Origin: Nematopogon swammerdamellus
Lineage: Eukaryota; Arthropoda; Insecta; Lepidoptera; Adelidae
Assembly: GCA_946902875.1 (NCBI GenBank)
Contig: OX336338.1
Coordinates: 12,639,971-12,703,970 of the forward strand
DNA: 64,000 bases
Direction of reading: 5' to 3'
Shown: positions 45,975 to 57,059 of the stretch, in pieces
Layout: each line of letters opens with the position of its first letter
Position numbering within the stretch: position 1 is the first letter of the stretch
Program-made: the position numbers and the translations under genes
The notes under the pieces: generated by a model
Seen by the model: the letters and a program-made list of their open reading frames with translations, nothing else
Told to the model about the DNA's origin: nothing
Database searches by the model: none

Positions 45975-47650
45975 CTTGGTAACGAGGGTCTGATGATGGA
46001 GTCAGGAGGTGGACAGTGGAACTCTTCAGCCGATACTAGTAACCCCCTCGAGTTTGGGCTCATATGGTTGGTTTGGACGAGTGTTCAATACTCCTACCAA
46101 TACACTTGGTGACGAGGGTCTGATGATGGAGTCAGGAGGTGTACAGTGGAACTCTTCAACCGTTACTAGTAACCCCCTCGAGTTTGGGCTCATTTGGTTT
46201 GTTTGCACGAGTGTCCCATACTTCTACCAATACACTTGGTGACGAGGGTCTGATGATGGAGTCAGGAGGTGAACAGTGGAACTCTTCAACCGTTACTAGT
46301 AACCCTTTCGAGTTTGGGCTCATTTGGTTGGTTTGGACGAGTGTCCCATACTTCTACCAATACACTTGGTGACGAGGGTCTGATGATGGAGTCAGGAGGT
46401 GGACAGTGGAACTCTTCAACCGTTACTAGTAACCCCCTCAAGTTTGGGCTCATTTGGTTGGTTTGGACGAGTGTCCCATACTTCTACCAATACACTTGGT
46501 GACGAGGGTCTAATGATGGAGTCAGGAGGTGGACAGTGGAACTCTTCAACCGTTACTAGTAACCCCCTCGAGTTTGGGCTCAGATGGTTGGTTTGGACGA
46601 GTGTCCCATACTTCTATCAATACACTTGGTGACGAGGGTCTGATGATGGAGTCAGGAGGTGTACAGTGGAACTCTTCAACCGTTACTAGTAACCCCCTCG
46701 AGTTTGGGCTCATATGGTTGGTTTGGACGAGTGTCCCATACTTCTACCAATACAATTGGTGACGAGGGTCTTATGATGAAGTCAGGAGGTGTATAGTGGA
46801 ACTCTTCAACCGTTACTAGTAACCCCCTCGAGTTTGGGCTCATTTGGTTGGTTTGGACGAGTGCCCCATACTTCTACCAATACACTTGGTGACGAGGGTC
46901 TGATGATGCAGTCAGGAGGTGTACAGTGGAACTCTTCAACCGTTACTAGTAACCCCCTCGAGTTTGGGTTCATTTGGTAGGTTTGGACGAGTGTCCTATA
47001 CTTCTACCAATACACTTGGTGATGAGGGTCTGATAATGGAGTCAGGAGGTGTACAGTGGAACTCTTCAACTGTTACTAGTAACCCCCTCGAATTTGGGCT
47101 CATTTGGTTTGTTTTGACGAGTGTCCTATACTTCTACCAATACATTGGTGACGAGGGTCTAATGATGGAGTCAGGAGGTGGACAGTGGAACTCTTCAACC
47201 GTTACTAGTAACCCCCTCGAGTTTGGGCTCATTTGGTTGGTTTGGACGAGTGTCCCATACTTCTACCAATACACTTGGTGACGAGGGTCTGATGATGGAG
47301 TCAGGAGGTGTACAGTGGAACTCTTCAACCGTTACTAGTAACCCCCTCGAGTTTGGGCTCATATGGTTGGTTTGGACGAGTGTCCCATACTTCTACCAAT
47401 ACAATTGGTGACGAGGGTCTTATGATGAAGTCAGGAGGTGTATAGTGGAACTCTTCAACCGTTACTAGTAACCCCCTCGAGTTTGGGCTCATTTGGTTGG
47501 TTTGGACGAGTGCCCCATACTTCTACCAATACACTTGGTGACGAGGGTCTGATGATGCAGTCAGGAGGTGTACCGTGGAACTCTTCAACCGTTACTAGTA
47601 ACCCCCTCGAGTTTGGGTTCATTTGGTTTGTTTGGACGAGTGTCCCATAG
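45975..47650. repeat. 130-bp tandem array, about 12.9 units
   Basis: Units begin CTTGGTGACGAGGGTCTGAT at 45975, 46105 and every 130 bases on (one unit is 129). Similarity is high, with unit-specific variants. The units at 47274, 47404 and 47534 share their rare variants with those at 46625, 46755 and 46885, so a block has been duplicated at a 649-bp offset. Because 130 is not a multiple of 3, each frame closes at TGG TGA and no long coding frame exists. Confidence 0.95.
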
Positions 47651-47940
47651 TTGTCGAACGCAAATGTACCTATGAAACAGACATACCATCTGTTCAAATT
47701 GATTTTGAAAGGAACGGCGGACACCTTATCCATCCTAAAGCCATACAGTTTCCAGCAAAGTTTAATTATGGAACAGCTGAGAGACGGATATTACCGATAA
47801 TTTTATCATGGGCCTCCACTGTCCATAAAATGCAGGGCAGTACTGTTGACCATGCTGTCGTGTATTTGGGCTCCAGACTATTTGAGGAGGGTCAAGGGTA
47901 TGTTGCATTGAGTCGCGTAAAGTCTTTAGAAGGGCTTTAA
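47650..47940 (+). pseudogene. C-terminal part of a Pif1/Helitron-type helicase
   Basis: A frame of about 97 codons after the array ends in the SF1 helicase C-terminal motifs: [20 protein letters not shown] (motif V-like), then VYLGSRLF and [13 protein letters not shown] (motif VI-like), followed by TAA. These match Pif1-family helicases, including those of Helitrons. The Walker A/B half is missing and the 5' side runs straight into the array, so it is a fragment. The stop falls at the start of a strong hairpin, which may be the element's terminus. Confidence 0.8.
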
Positions 47941-47994
47941 AAACGTGGGGCGCATGTTATTACGCATATTATACGCCCCGCGTTTTTATATTAG
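47940..47994. repeat. 14-bp-stem hairpin, possible Helitron 3' end
   Basis: AAAAACGTGGGGCG (47940-47953) pairs with CGCCCCGCGTTTTT (47975-47988) with one G-T mismatch and a 21-base loop, followed by ATATTAG-T. Helitrons end in a hairpin a few bases before CTRR; here the equivalent is TTAG, so the match is close but not exact. Confidence 0.45.
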
Positions 47995-48194
47995 TCTGTT
48001 AAAAGTCTCAATTTATTACTTATTCCGCTGACGCAGCGACACAAATTGCCCTTTGGCATCCGACATGAGAAGACAGCACGCTAGTACTGCACGATTTTTT
48101 ACCCAGACGTAAAATCTTAAGAAGGCCCAGGTTTGTGTCCTTATTATTTTTTAGTTTTTTGTACACCTGATGTTTTTTTCTAGTTTTTTTTTTA

Positions 48195-48430
48195 AATATC
48201 ACATAACTACAAGTTTAAAATTTTAGGATTTTTCCCTTTACGTGTGCTATGAGACCTTGCTTCTTACCAAATTTTATGATTCTAGGTTAACGGGAAATAC
48301 CCTATAGGTTTTGATTTCATTGGAGTGAGTTTGCGAGTATGAAATCTGACATAGATGGCCGTATCTTTTGGTTGCGTTGATTTAGAAGCTTGCATTTTCT
48401 ACACCTTAAAGAGATCGTAGATTTTTAAAG
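48195..48430 (+). repeat. Interspersed repeat family C fragment
   Basis: GTGTGCTATGAGACCTTGCT, CTATAGGTTTTGATTTCATT and GGCCGTATCTTTTGGTTG blocks in family order; both ends missing. Further scraps are at 48870-48990. Confidence 0.6.
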
Positions 48431-49062
48431 TCCTCCTAATATGTTGAAACAGATTCATATTATTTTCTATTTTCCTTGAAATGGTGAGAAAATACTTTCA
48501 CAAACCGCATCCACAAATAACAGCTGATTTTGACGCAAGTGACAGTACGAAATTACAATTCATTATTTAGTTGCCAGTGTTAAAAATAAAATTATTTTGC
48601 CATTCGAGCTTTATAAATTGTGGACAAAGCTCCTTATTCCCCTGTATAGGGTTTTTTCCCACGCCGATTGTGGCGGACTGGGCCACTTTATCGCCAGTTG
48701 CGCTCGACCAAAGGATAGTACCCGAAATTGTCTACAAAACTGCATCAATAATTCGTTTTCGCAAAAAATGGACTGAGCTCGTTCTTCCCCTGTGCCCTTC
48801 AGATATAACAACAAATAATAAAAAATCGAAAAAGTAAAAAATTAATTTTTTTTGTGGATCGGAAACCTCGGTGCGCCATTCCGACTCGCACTTGGTTCGT
48901 TTTTTTCCTACTTTCAGGTACGGAACAGTTATTATGTACCTTTATTGGATCGCTCTGCTTTCTGTCTGTCTGTCTGTCTGTCGGTCACACGTATTTTTCC
49001 ATAAGAAAAACATATATGGATATAAAGGATATAAAGAAAAACATATATGGATATAAATATAA

Positions 49063-50345
49063 TTGATTAATACACTAGCCCAAATTCTGGTTTGTCACTA
49101 CCACTTCTATGCTGACGATTTGCAGCTTTACCGCCAGTCTTCCGTATCCGAGCTTTTGCCCACTATCAACCTTGTCAATTCAGATTTATCTGGAGTGCGT
49201 CATTGGACAGATCGTTTTGGCCTTCAAGTCAATCCATCTAAATCTCAAATCATGATAGTGGGCAGTAGCAAATTCTTGAGTAGAATAGATAGGGACAATT
49301 TGCCGCCAGTGTCATATAACGGTGTCACTATTACATACAGCAGAGTAGTCAAGAACCTCGGCATTGTCATGGACGACTCTCTTTCTTGGGTCCAGCATGT
49401 CAGTGGGGTATGCAAGAAGGTTTACGGTGCTATGCATTCTCTAAAGCGACTCAATCGATTCGAAACCAAGACTATGCTAGTACAATCCCTTATTCACCCA
49501 ATTCTGGATTATGGCGATATCTGCAATCTCGATTTAAATGAAGAGCTACTCAATAAGTTAGATCGTTTACTCAATTTCGGCATCCGATTTATTTTCGGAT
49601 TGCGTAAATATGATCATGTTTCTGCTTACCGTGATCAACTTGAGTGGCTCACTATTCGTCAACGTCGGAACATGCATGTTCTTTCCCTTCTCTTTACAAT
49701 TCTTAACGACCCCAATTCCCCCATCTACCTCAGAGAGAGGTTTGCCTATCTCTCCTCGCATGGCGTACCGCTAAGGTCAGCTGACAGCCTCCTTCTTCTC
49801 ATCCCCTCTCACAGCTCCTCTAGCTATTCCGAATCGTTCTCTGTAATGTCAGCGCGCCTGTGGAATAATCTCCCACCAGCCATCAGAACATCTCCAACTC
49901 TTGCCACTTTCAAAAAGCGTCTGAAAGAAATGTATCTCTCCAAAGAATAGAGGTGGTTTACTTTATTATTTACAGATATGAAGTAGTTTATGTAATGTGT
50001 GTATCAAGTATCTATTATTAGTATATAGTAGATGTATAAGTATCCTTCTATGTATTCTTATTTAGTATGAAAAATATATCCTATGTTTAAGTAATATATT
50101 CTAGTATTTTACCTACATATGTATAGGTATTATATGCCCGGCGTCTTGTTCACTTAATTTTATTGTTTTGTTAGTATTAAGTTTGTGTCATTCTTCTTCT
50201 GTTTTGCTACCCTTATAATAAGTTTTCATAAAAGTCAGGTTGACTGGGAGAGATTGCCTTAGGTAATACGTCCGCCTTTTGTAAAATCGTTGTATTGGAA
50301 AGCAATAAAGCATATTCTATTCTATTCTATTCTATTCTATTCTAT
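49063..50345 (+). pseudogene. Non-LTR retrotransposon reverse transcriptase, C-terminal 295 codons plus 3' UTR
   Basis: A long open frame begins inside the RT palm with the catalytic YADD box (FYADDLQLY), then QVNPSKSQIMIVGSSKF, VKNLGIVMDDSLSWVQHV, LVQSLIHPILDYGD and LWNNLPPAIRTSPTLATFK. The 3' UTR ends in (TTCTA)n at 50315-50345. It is 5' truncated (no endonuclease, no RT fingers), but the frame is undamaged, so the insertion is fairly young. A CR1- or Jockey-like clade is likely. A tail of the same family is at 8207-8338. Located in transporter intron 1. Confidence 0.9.
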
Positions 50346-50860
50346 AAAGTGAATCAACATTTTATGTACAATGTGGCTTAACATAATATAACTTTTCAGA
50401 ATAAATTGTGTCGCAAGTATGCATTTTAATATACCAGTGGATTTTTTTTTATTATTACTTAGGAGTCTCTAATTTATACCACTGGTATACCTAATACACG
50501 TCTTTCAAGCAGAACTACGTACACGGTAAGTATGTCAGTTTATCGATACGAAAATCGTAATCACACATGTAACATATCGAGAGATCGTCCATCAAAATGT
50601 GTTTGTAAATAATTATAATCCTGCAAAGGTATTCAGGGGTGCTATTTTTTGCAATAGCGACCTACCTTTTTAGATCCCATATTTTTACTTCGCCTCAGTG
50701 GTTCAAGGGCGAAAACTTTATTAAGCGACGTTTCAGATTCTATCAGCGGGTTGGAAAACTCTTTTTAACTTCTTTCCCGGGGTAGGTATAGCCAACTACA
50801 ATTTACGATTACCTTAAATTGAGTTTGTGTTCAAAATATCTTGTATATTAGGTATGTTTT

Positions 50861-51040
50861 TTTATTGAAGGCGCGACTTGTAGCGCCAAGCCACCCATAA
50901 GGTGTCTAACGACGCCCATGGACATTCGATCGTTCGCGGAGGTTGCGAATGCCATGCCAGCCTGACAGGTGCCTATTCACTCCTATCTTGAAGGATCCGA
51001 GGCTATATTTGGGGGGAAATATTTGGGCGGGGAGAGCTCT
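50861..51040 (-). mobile_element. LINE 3' fragment (family A)
   Basis: Reverse-oriented 3' end: GCCACCCATAAGGTGTCTAA, CGACGCCCATGGACATTCG and the NRHLS / PPKYSL coding tail. Ends about 180 bp before transporter exon 2. Confidence 0.75.
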
Positions 51041-51223
51041 AATATTCTTCACCTGAGAAGGAGTAATTAAAAAAAAACACTGAAAACTGTAAGATAAACA
51101 CTAGCGAACGAGAAACAAAACTTTATTATTAATTAATGCAAGCTTGATCCCATTTAAAGCGTTGGGTTAATTACATAAGTACCTACTCGTAGATCCATAG
51201 CTAAACTAAATCGTATGCAACAG

Positions 51224-51377
51224 AAATGCCTGTCCACCATGGATCTCATGTCGCTGGGAGTGGGCTCGTGTGTGGGCACGGGCATGTACCTGGTGACGGG
51301 TATGGTGGCTCGCAAGATCGCGGGGCCGGGGGTTATCATAAGCTTCATCATCGCTGCTGCCGCTAGTATATTCTCAG
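51224..51377 (+). CDS. SLC7A14/CAT-type transporter, coding exon 2 (TM1 region)
   Basis: Starts in phase 0 after ATGCAACAG and ends in phase 1 at TTCTCAG|GTGAGT. It encodes KCLSTMDLMSLGVGSCVGTG, MYLVTGMVARKIAGPGV and IISFIIAAAASIFSG. The GVGSCVGTGMY stretch is the unwound substrate-binding segment of TM1 in the APC/SLC7 fold, and the second half forms TM2. The acceptor has a weak pyrimidine tract, but homology and phase support it. A family repeat begins only about 20 bases after the donor. Confidence 0.9.
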
Positions 51378-51394
51378 GTGAGTGGTCATTTTCG

Positions 51395-51850
51395 TTTATT
51401 AGGGTCTCGTCACATCCCTTATTGGATCGCTCTGTTGTCTGTCTGTATGTCGGTCACACGCAGATATCTCCGGACCTACTGATCCGATTTCGATGAAACT
51501 GACGCCAAATTACGTATAATTTTTGCGGCTAGATAGATTATAGATAAGTTTGTCTAATAGTAGGAAGTCGTCTAAGTATAGGAAAGTACAGAGTACACCA
51601 AAATGTGAATCGAAAATAATATTTGTTTTTTCTGTTAACCAAGTGTCTTGTAATTCTATAGGTAGTATTAAGGCAATTTAAAAAATATATAACTTTGCTC
51701 TAATCAATAAGTTTGCTTCGAGGTTTGCTTTAATAAATATTTCGTTTAAAGCTGTAAGCTGTAATATTTCGCTAAAAGTTTTAGCTTAGAACCATCCTGA
51801 AAACCGTATGTAAATCGATAAAGTGGTTCTCGAGTTATAAGAATATTCAT
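51395..51850 (+). repeat. Interspersed repeat (partner of 17265-18005)
   Basis: Same block order as the 17265 copy: CTGT run, CACACGCAGATATCTCCGGA, GACGCCAAATTACGTATAAT, and ATCGATAAAGTGGTT near the end. Confidence 0.65.
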
Positions 51851-51854
51851 ATAA

Positions 51855-52030
51855 TGACGTGGTGTCGTTAGACACCTTATGAGTAGCACGGCGCCATATG
51901 TCGCGTTCTCAATAAAAATACGTGCGTAAAATTACGTACGTTAAAAATGCGTACGTAAAATTACGTACGTTAAAAATAGGTACGTAAAATTACGTAAATT
52001 AATAAAACAATTTACGTACGTTACACGGGT
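51855..52030. repeat. LINE scrap followed by TACGTA tandem repeat
   Basis: 51855-51915 is a family A tail. 51900-52030 holds about four units of 28-30 bp built on AAAATTACGTACGTTAAAAA, each containing self-complementary ACGTACGT. Confidence 0.7.
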
Positions 52031-52149
52031 TTAGGCGACAAAAGACGACTCGAAAAAATGACAAAGTATAAAAATGACAACTTCTACAATAGTAAACTTT
52101 TAAACTGACGGCACAAAATAATATTTACTAGGAAATTATCTACCAAACG

Positions 52150-52262
52150 AAGTCACTTACTGGCACCTGGGTACGACAGAAAAAATATGCTTTGGTCGTG
52201 CCGGCTACACTGAACTGGACTGGACGGAAACAAGAACGATTTACATACCAGAATGTAACAGT
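52150..52262 (-). mobile_element. SINE body fragment
   Basis: GGTCGTGCCGGCTACACTGA and GGACTGGACGGAAAC in reverse orientation; same composite context as 18420-18515. 52263-52559 holds nothing I recognise. Confidence 0.5.
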
Positions 52263-52559
52263 AAAAACGATAAGTCGTAGGTATGAAAATTTCATAATCG
52301 CGGCTTTCTCTACGGTCACTTAGAGAATCGGTGATCAAGAATTGCGCCTGAGAAGTAGCGCCCTCTGGCGGCCGTGGAGGGAGTCGCCTTAGTTATAGAA
52401 ACGAGGCCAGATGGTTCGTAATTGGTCGAGCTGGTGACCCGATGCATGCGTCAAACAGCTAGTGCGCGGGTCGCCAGACAACTATCTTTGTGTTTTAGAC
52501 AAAGTTTTAGTAATTTCTTGTGGTTTATGCCATGTATCGCTTATGTGCTGTAGTAACTA

Positions 52560-52980
52560 TACCTGTTTTGCGTCCGTTTTTTCGGTCCTATCCCAGCAGA
52601 CGTCTTATTCTTTTACCATTGATGGACTCTATAAATAGCTTGGATTGTCTGCAACCCTCTCGAGATTTCCTTTTCATTTTACTTTTTTCCTTCGCCCAGT
52701 TGTTATTTCCTATGTCTTTTCGAGATAGGAATTGCCGGTTCAGGGCCGATGAAGGTCGTGTCTGACCCTTTCCTGGAGAGTTCATCTGTCAGCTCATTGC
52801 CACTGATGTTACTGTGCCCAGGAACCCAACCTATGGTTACTTCTCTGCCAGTAGCTAATTCGTTAAGTTTTTCCTTGCACTCTAGAACAAGTGCAGACTT
52901 GGTTTCCACTCTATTCAGAGCCAGTAGTGCCGCTTGGAGTTTACCAATCACCGACCATGATATTCTCTTTTGTTAATGTT
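52560..52980 (-). pseudogene. LINE RNase H domain fragment
   Basis: The reverse strand encodes the end of an RNase H domain ([37 protein letters not shown]), the usual VPGH-x-NE-D signature of non-LTR RNases H, followed by the linker EGCRQSKLFI. Upstream RT is absent and frames shift. It lies in the intron just before transporter exon 3. Confidence 0.8.
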
Positions 52981-53107
52981 TCTCGGCATTTAGAAATAGC
53001 CTATTGGATATCTACCACACTATTACTTCTATTCAGATTGCTTAGGTCCGCAGAAAACAGGTCCCTGCTCCCATTCAAACGACGACGACGTATGTTGGCG
53101 TGCGCAG

Positions 53108-53235
53108 GTGCATCGTATGCAGAGTTCGGTGTGCGCGTGCCGCACACGAGTGGCTCGGCGTACATGTACTCGTACGTAACCGTGGGTGAGTTCGTCGCCT
53201 TCGTCATCGGCTGGAACATGCAGCTCGAGTACCTG
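53108..53235 (+). CDS. SLC7A14/CAT-type transporter, coding exon 3 (TM3 region)
   Basis: Completes the Gly split after exon 2 and encodes [42 protein letters not shown], the intracellular loop and TM3 of the SLC7/CAT fold. It ends in phase 0 at CTG|GTCAGT. YAEFG-RVP and [12 protein letters not shown] are family hallmarks. The next exon should open with the end of TM3 but is not found before 64000. It may lie beyond the 54.8-64 kb element, or the gene may be interrupted by it. Confidence 0.9.
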
Positions 53236-54770
53236 GTCAGTATAGTAACAATACATTTTTTTTTCTTTTGCGTATGTCTATCGACGGAAACAGCTATGAT
53301 AAATATATGCACGAACATAAGAGAAGTACTTACATAGCACCTACTTCAGGAATTCCTACGTATGTTATGTTTACTTAAAAGTCTACATGACGTTAGATAA
53401 AGGGCGGCATAGGGCAATAGAGAATCGGTGAGAGAACGAACCTCTCTCACTCCCTCTCTCCCAACATACCTACAAATAATGCACGTTTTATGGGGTGACT
53501 CCACTGGAACGCTCGGATGGCTCGCTCGCTATATAACATGACATAAAGAAAAGGCGAATATCTTTGCTCGTATGTTCGCATCCCACTCACCGTGAAGTGC
53601 CGCACAACACTGGTCAGTGTTGGGCGGTCAGCAAAGTAGGTACATACATACCTACATAATACTAGAACAGTATGAGGGTATTTACGGTAGTGAACGTGAC
53701 AGAGTTAATTGACTCAGCTAATTGAACGCTTGAGTCTGCGATCTTACTATTACTGAGGCTTTCATAATGAAATATTTTTTTAGGTTTCCTACATATTATT
53801 ATAATATTCGTAGGTCGCTCTGGAGCTGGTAAGAACGCCCACTGCTCCACAAACAGACGTTTTTACCAAACCGGCAGTTATTTACAAGGAATACATAGAA
53901 GCGCGCTGTTTTTTTTTTAGAGTAAAAAAATATCGGTAGGTATAAATTATGTGTATAAAAAAATTGTTGCACATAATATGTGCACAGAGCTGGAAATGGG
54001 CAAGATAACTCGCAACTAATACCTGAATTCATAAAAGTGTGCATTTTCCATATTTTAATACAATGTTTCCGTTCAATTCGTGTCCTTCATGGAAAGGGGG
54101 TCAAAAATCGAATTTGAGCAACTTCTCACTAACAATCTAGGTAGAGACCCCGTTTGTCAGATCTTCTCCCTTCAAAAAAGTCCTTGACGCTTTCATTCAA
54201 GAGCCAGCAGCAGTTCATTCAATGTTCGCATCCCACTCACCGTAATCCTTATACTTATAGTATACACATTGTTTTACAGTAGGTGGAAGCGTACATACAT
54301 AAACAAGCGTAAGGTTACATAAACAATTATTTTCTTAAATTAATTTAATATATTTCTAACATACACTTGTCTAAGTAGAAAAGTATATACAAATAAGCAT
54401 ATGCCATATTATTTTGAAGTTCGGTTACGTTCACAGAACAACGATCAGGCCTCAACCTGGTCTGGTTCAAAGTTCCTTGGTTAAGTTAATATGGAAAGCT
54501 GCGGTGTACAGCATGGTCTTATTTATTTTCTCTGGTTATTATTGGTTCTTATTTATTTTTCTTACCTAGCCTTTGCATTTGAATAGATGTTCAATAAAAC
54601 TCTCCTGGCGACTTACATTCTTGTGGATTGTTGGAATATTGCAGCACGTTGCCCGATCAGGTTCATCCATATACTCGCACGTGCATCTAGCTAGGGCGAC
54701 CATTTTCGACCATTCGCTTCATAAATCCTGTCATCTATTCTTCCAACTTGACCGAAAGTAGTATACATAT
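53236..54770. other. Intronic sequence, nothing recognised
   Basis: No further transporter exon found. A short phrase (ATGTTCGCATCCCACTCACC) occurs twice, at about 53570 and 54223. The rest is AT-rich. Confidence 0.45.
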
Positions 54771-54771
54771 A

Positions 54772-55405
54772 GGGCTCCGAGCACACACTCGTGATTTTTC
54801 TAAGTCCGAGAATCAGGGGGCGTGGCCTAATTTCGGGTGTACGTAGGGCTTCGAAGTCAGGGTTCAGCTCCAGGGTGTCAGGTCAGGGTGCTGCGCCCCA
54901 TCAATTTGGAGGGTGTACGTAGGCCTTCGGATTCAGGCTTCAGACTTTCGAACTCACCTCTCGATTTTTCTAAGTCCGAGAATCGGGGGGCGTGGCCTAA
55001 TTTGGGGTGTACGTAGGGCTTCGGAGTCAGGGTTCAGCTCCAGGGTGCCAGGTCAGGGTGCTGCGCCCCATCAATTTGGTGTGTACGTAGGCCTTCGGAG
55101 TCAGGGTTCAGACCTTCGGATTCAGGATTCAGGCCTTAGGATTCAGGATTCAGGGTTCCAGATTCAGGGTTCAGGTCTAGGGTGCTAGGTCAGGGTGCTG
55201 CGCCCCATCCATTTGAGGCGTACGTAGGCCTTCGGAGTCATGGTTCAGCTCCAGGGTGCTGCACCCCACCAGCATGGTTCCACATGCACCGAGGCTTCGC
55301 CCCTGCCCCCTACCCCGCCCCGCCCTTGCCACACCCTTCGCCCCAGCCTTCACCCCTCCACAGTACCCCTGCCGACCGAGCGCAGGTAAATAGAGGTAGA
55401 TAAAC
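54772..55405. repeat. GC-rich tandem modules
   Basis: Related units of about 170 bp contain CGATTTTTCTAAGTCCGAG, GGTGTACGTAGGGCTTCG, GGTTCAGCTCCAGGGTG and GGTCAGGGTGCTGCGCCCCA, with shorter ATTCAGG repeats near 55110-55170. They are followed by a C-rich tract (55290-55370). The CTGCGCCCC and C-rich parts recur at 57075-57170, 61025-61115 and 61713-61937. Confidence 0.8.
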
Positions 55406-55618
55406 TAAGAGTGGTGCGTATTGTCTACCTGATAAGGGGTAGTTGATTCACCTCTATTGTCGGGAGGCAGGTTTAAACCTGTAGCAACCTGTAGGAACGA
55501 CTGACTCCGCTTACGCATTGAATAGAAATATAACATTAACAATTGTTCTGTGAAATGTATTCATACTCAGCATGACTAAGGCATCGTCAGTCAGGTAGGT
55601 TGGAGCCTAATGGTGTAG

Positions 55619-56161
55619 GAATGCAGACATGGCGCCGTCGCCGTCGGGCTTTGGCGGCGGGGAAGTTTGGCTGGTGCATTTAAAAATTCCGACACGCTCA
55701 CTGTGACCGCAGTCGACAACGATGAACAGTCAGCCGCCAACATTACGCCGAGCTGCACGCCTGCGCCCACCGCTACAATGTCGCTAACGACTATCCACGT
55801 GCACACCTCGGGGCCGAGGCACGAGCGCTATTCGTCCGAGTCGGCACGTCTTCAAACATTCAACGATTAGCCACGCGCCCTCCGGCAGAAGCCTGAAGAA
55901 ATGGTTAAGGCTGGGTTTTTCTACACTGGTTTTGGTGACAAAGTGGCGTGCTTTTACTGCGGAGGAACACTCAACCAGTGGCGACCGGAAGACACACCGT
56001 GGGAGGAGCACACGAGGCTAGACCGCTGCGCTTTCGTCTACATAATGAAGGGAGCTGACTTCGCCACAGTCAAAGCAAAAGGATTGGACGAGATCGACAT
56101 TCCGAGCTATTCGCCATACTTGTATGCGCCATCAGACGATGGAGCCTTTAACTTGAAATGA
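55619..56161 (+). pseudogene. Single-BIR (IAP-like) reading frame broken by one in-frame stop
   Basis: One frame is open from 55619, stops at TAG (55868-55870) and reopens in the same frame to 56161. The ATG at 55901 starts the longer intact piece. The second piece has the zinc-binding core of a BIR domain: CFYC, then H and C at the expected spacing, though the last His-Cys gap is five residues, one shorter than usual. An extended C-terminal stretch has no RING. The upstream piece is Ser/Thr/Pro-rich and ends in the start of the BIR fold. BIR proteins of cells, baculoviruses and other large DNA viruses act in cell-death control; whether this one did is unknown. AATAAA follows at about 56172. 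Origin (captured viral or host gene) is unresolved. Confidence 0.75.
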
Positions 56162-56586
56162 TTAATTTTCAATAAATATTTTTACATTTAAACAGTGAAT
56201 ACATTTATTTCAACCCACCCACACCCATAAATGAAACAAAAGTTAGCAGAAATGTTTATTTATTTTCACAAATCTTAATGCTAAAGTGTACATGATATAT
56301 GTTTTAGAAAAGTCACTTAAACCCATTATTTACATAAATGGGGCAACCTAAGTTTCGTCAGCCAATATTTATTTCTTGGTCAGGTCTATGATGGTTGTTT
56401 TAAAGATGATGATGATGGCGTGGTAGATAGGTTAGAAATCAGCTTGCTGTCGCGCTGGTTAATGGTGATATGTATGATGGCCCATTACCTCTGAGAAAAA
56501 ATTGTATTGGATGTTGTCAGAATATTTTAATTTTTCATGACATATTTTATTATTTAATTTACGTACAAAGTGGAAATCTTATACTC

Positions 56587-57033
56587 TTAATCTATTTGTA
56601 TAACATTTTGCTGCGCATCTAAAATTTGCGTAACGATATTGGCTATAGCGGAGATTATCCTTCGCTCATATTGGTTTAGCTCTGGGGTCTGCTGCACAAT
56701 GCCTAACGTTGGCGATTGATGCTGCTGAGTGATCCAATCTGAAGATTGCAATGTGCACACGTTTGATGTTGGATCTTGCTTGTGCGATGTCAGCGGTGAT
56801 GGCGGCTGCTGTTGATGTGTAGGCGAATAGTATGCAGATGAGTGTCGCGGTGGAGATGTCGCTGGTAGAGGTGGCGATGGTGAATAATTCATCAGGGTAT
56901 ACGTAGGTGAGCCGTAGGTGGGTGAGTATCGCGTTGGATATATCGTTGGTGGAGATGTAGGTGGTGAATTAAGCAGCGGTGAGTCTTGCGCAAGCGAACC
57001 CACCCAACTTATGAGTGGTGGTGCGGAAATGTA
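56587..57033 (-). CDS. Proline/serine-rich protein of unknown function, start not found
   Basis: An open frame on the reverse strand, with no ATG near its beginning, contains SPPT/SPTY-type low-complexity repeats (PTIYPTRYSPTYGSPTYT, SPSPPLPATSPP), then a Gln-rich middle and a short possible helix near the C-terminus (RRIISAIANIVTQILDAQ). The composition fits a disordered adaptor, structural or transcription-related protein. A truncated copy lies at 60655-60949. AATAAA-like signals lie downstream near 56550, convergent with the BIR frame. It is probably a terminal exon or truncated gene. Confidence 0.5.
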   Translation of the reverse strand, partial: YISAPPLISWVGSLAQDSPLLNSPPTSPPTIYPTRYSPTYGSPTYTLMNYSPSPPLPATSPPRHSSAYYSPTHQQQPPSPLTSHKQDPTSNVCTLQSSDWITQQHQSPTLGIVQQTPELNQYERRIISAIANIVTQILDAQQNVIQID

Positions 57034-57059
57034 TTAGGACAGTGTTTTTCAAACTGTGG

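Noticed and set aside
46009..47650. Series of nearly identical 77-residue frames
   Set aside because: They are produced by the 130-bp tandem repeat; the period is not a multiple of three and each frame ends at the same TGG TGA.
48571..48837. 88-codon frame as a gene
   Set aside because: No recognisable domain, and it lies between fragments of dispersed repeats; more likely transposon debris.
54913..55403. Frames with GLRSQGSDLRIQDSG-type repeats
   Set aside because: Products of the ATTCAGG / GGTTCAG tandem repeats; no start or conservation evidence.
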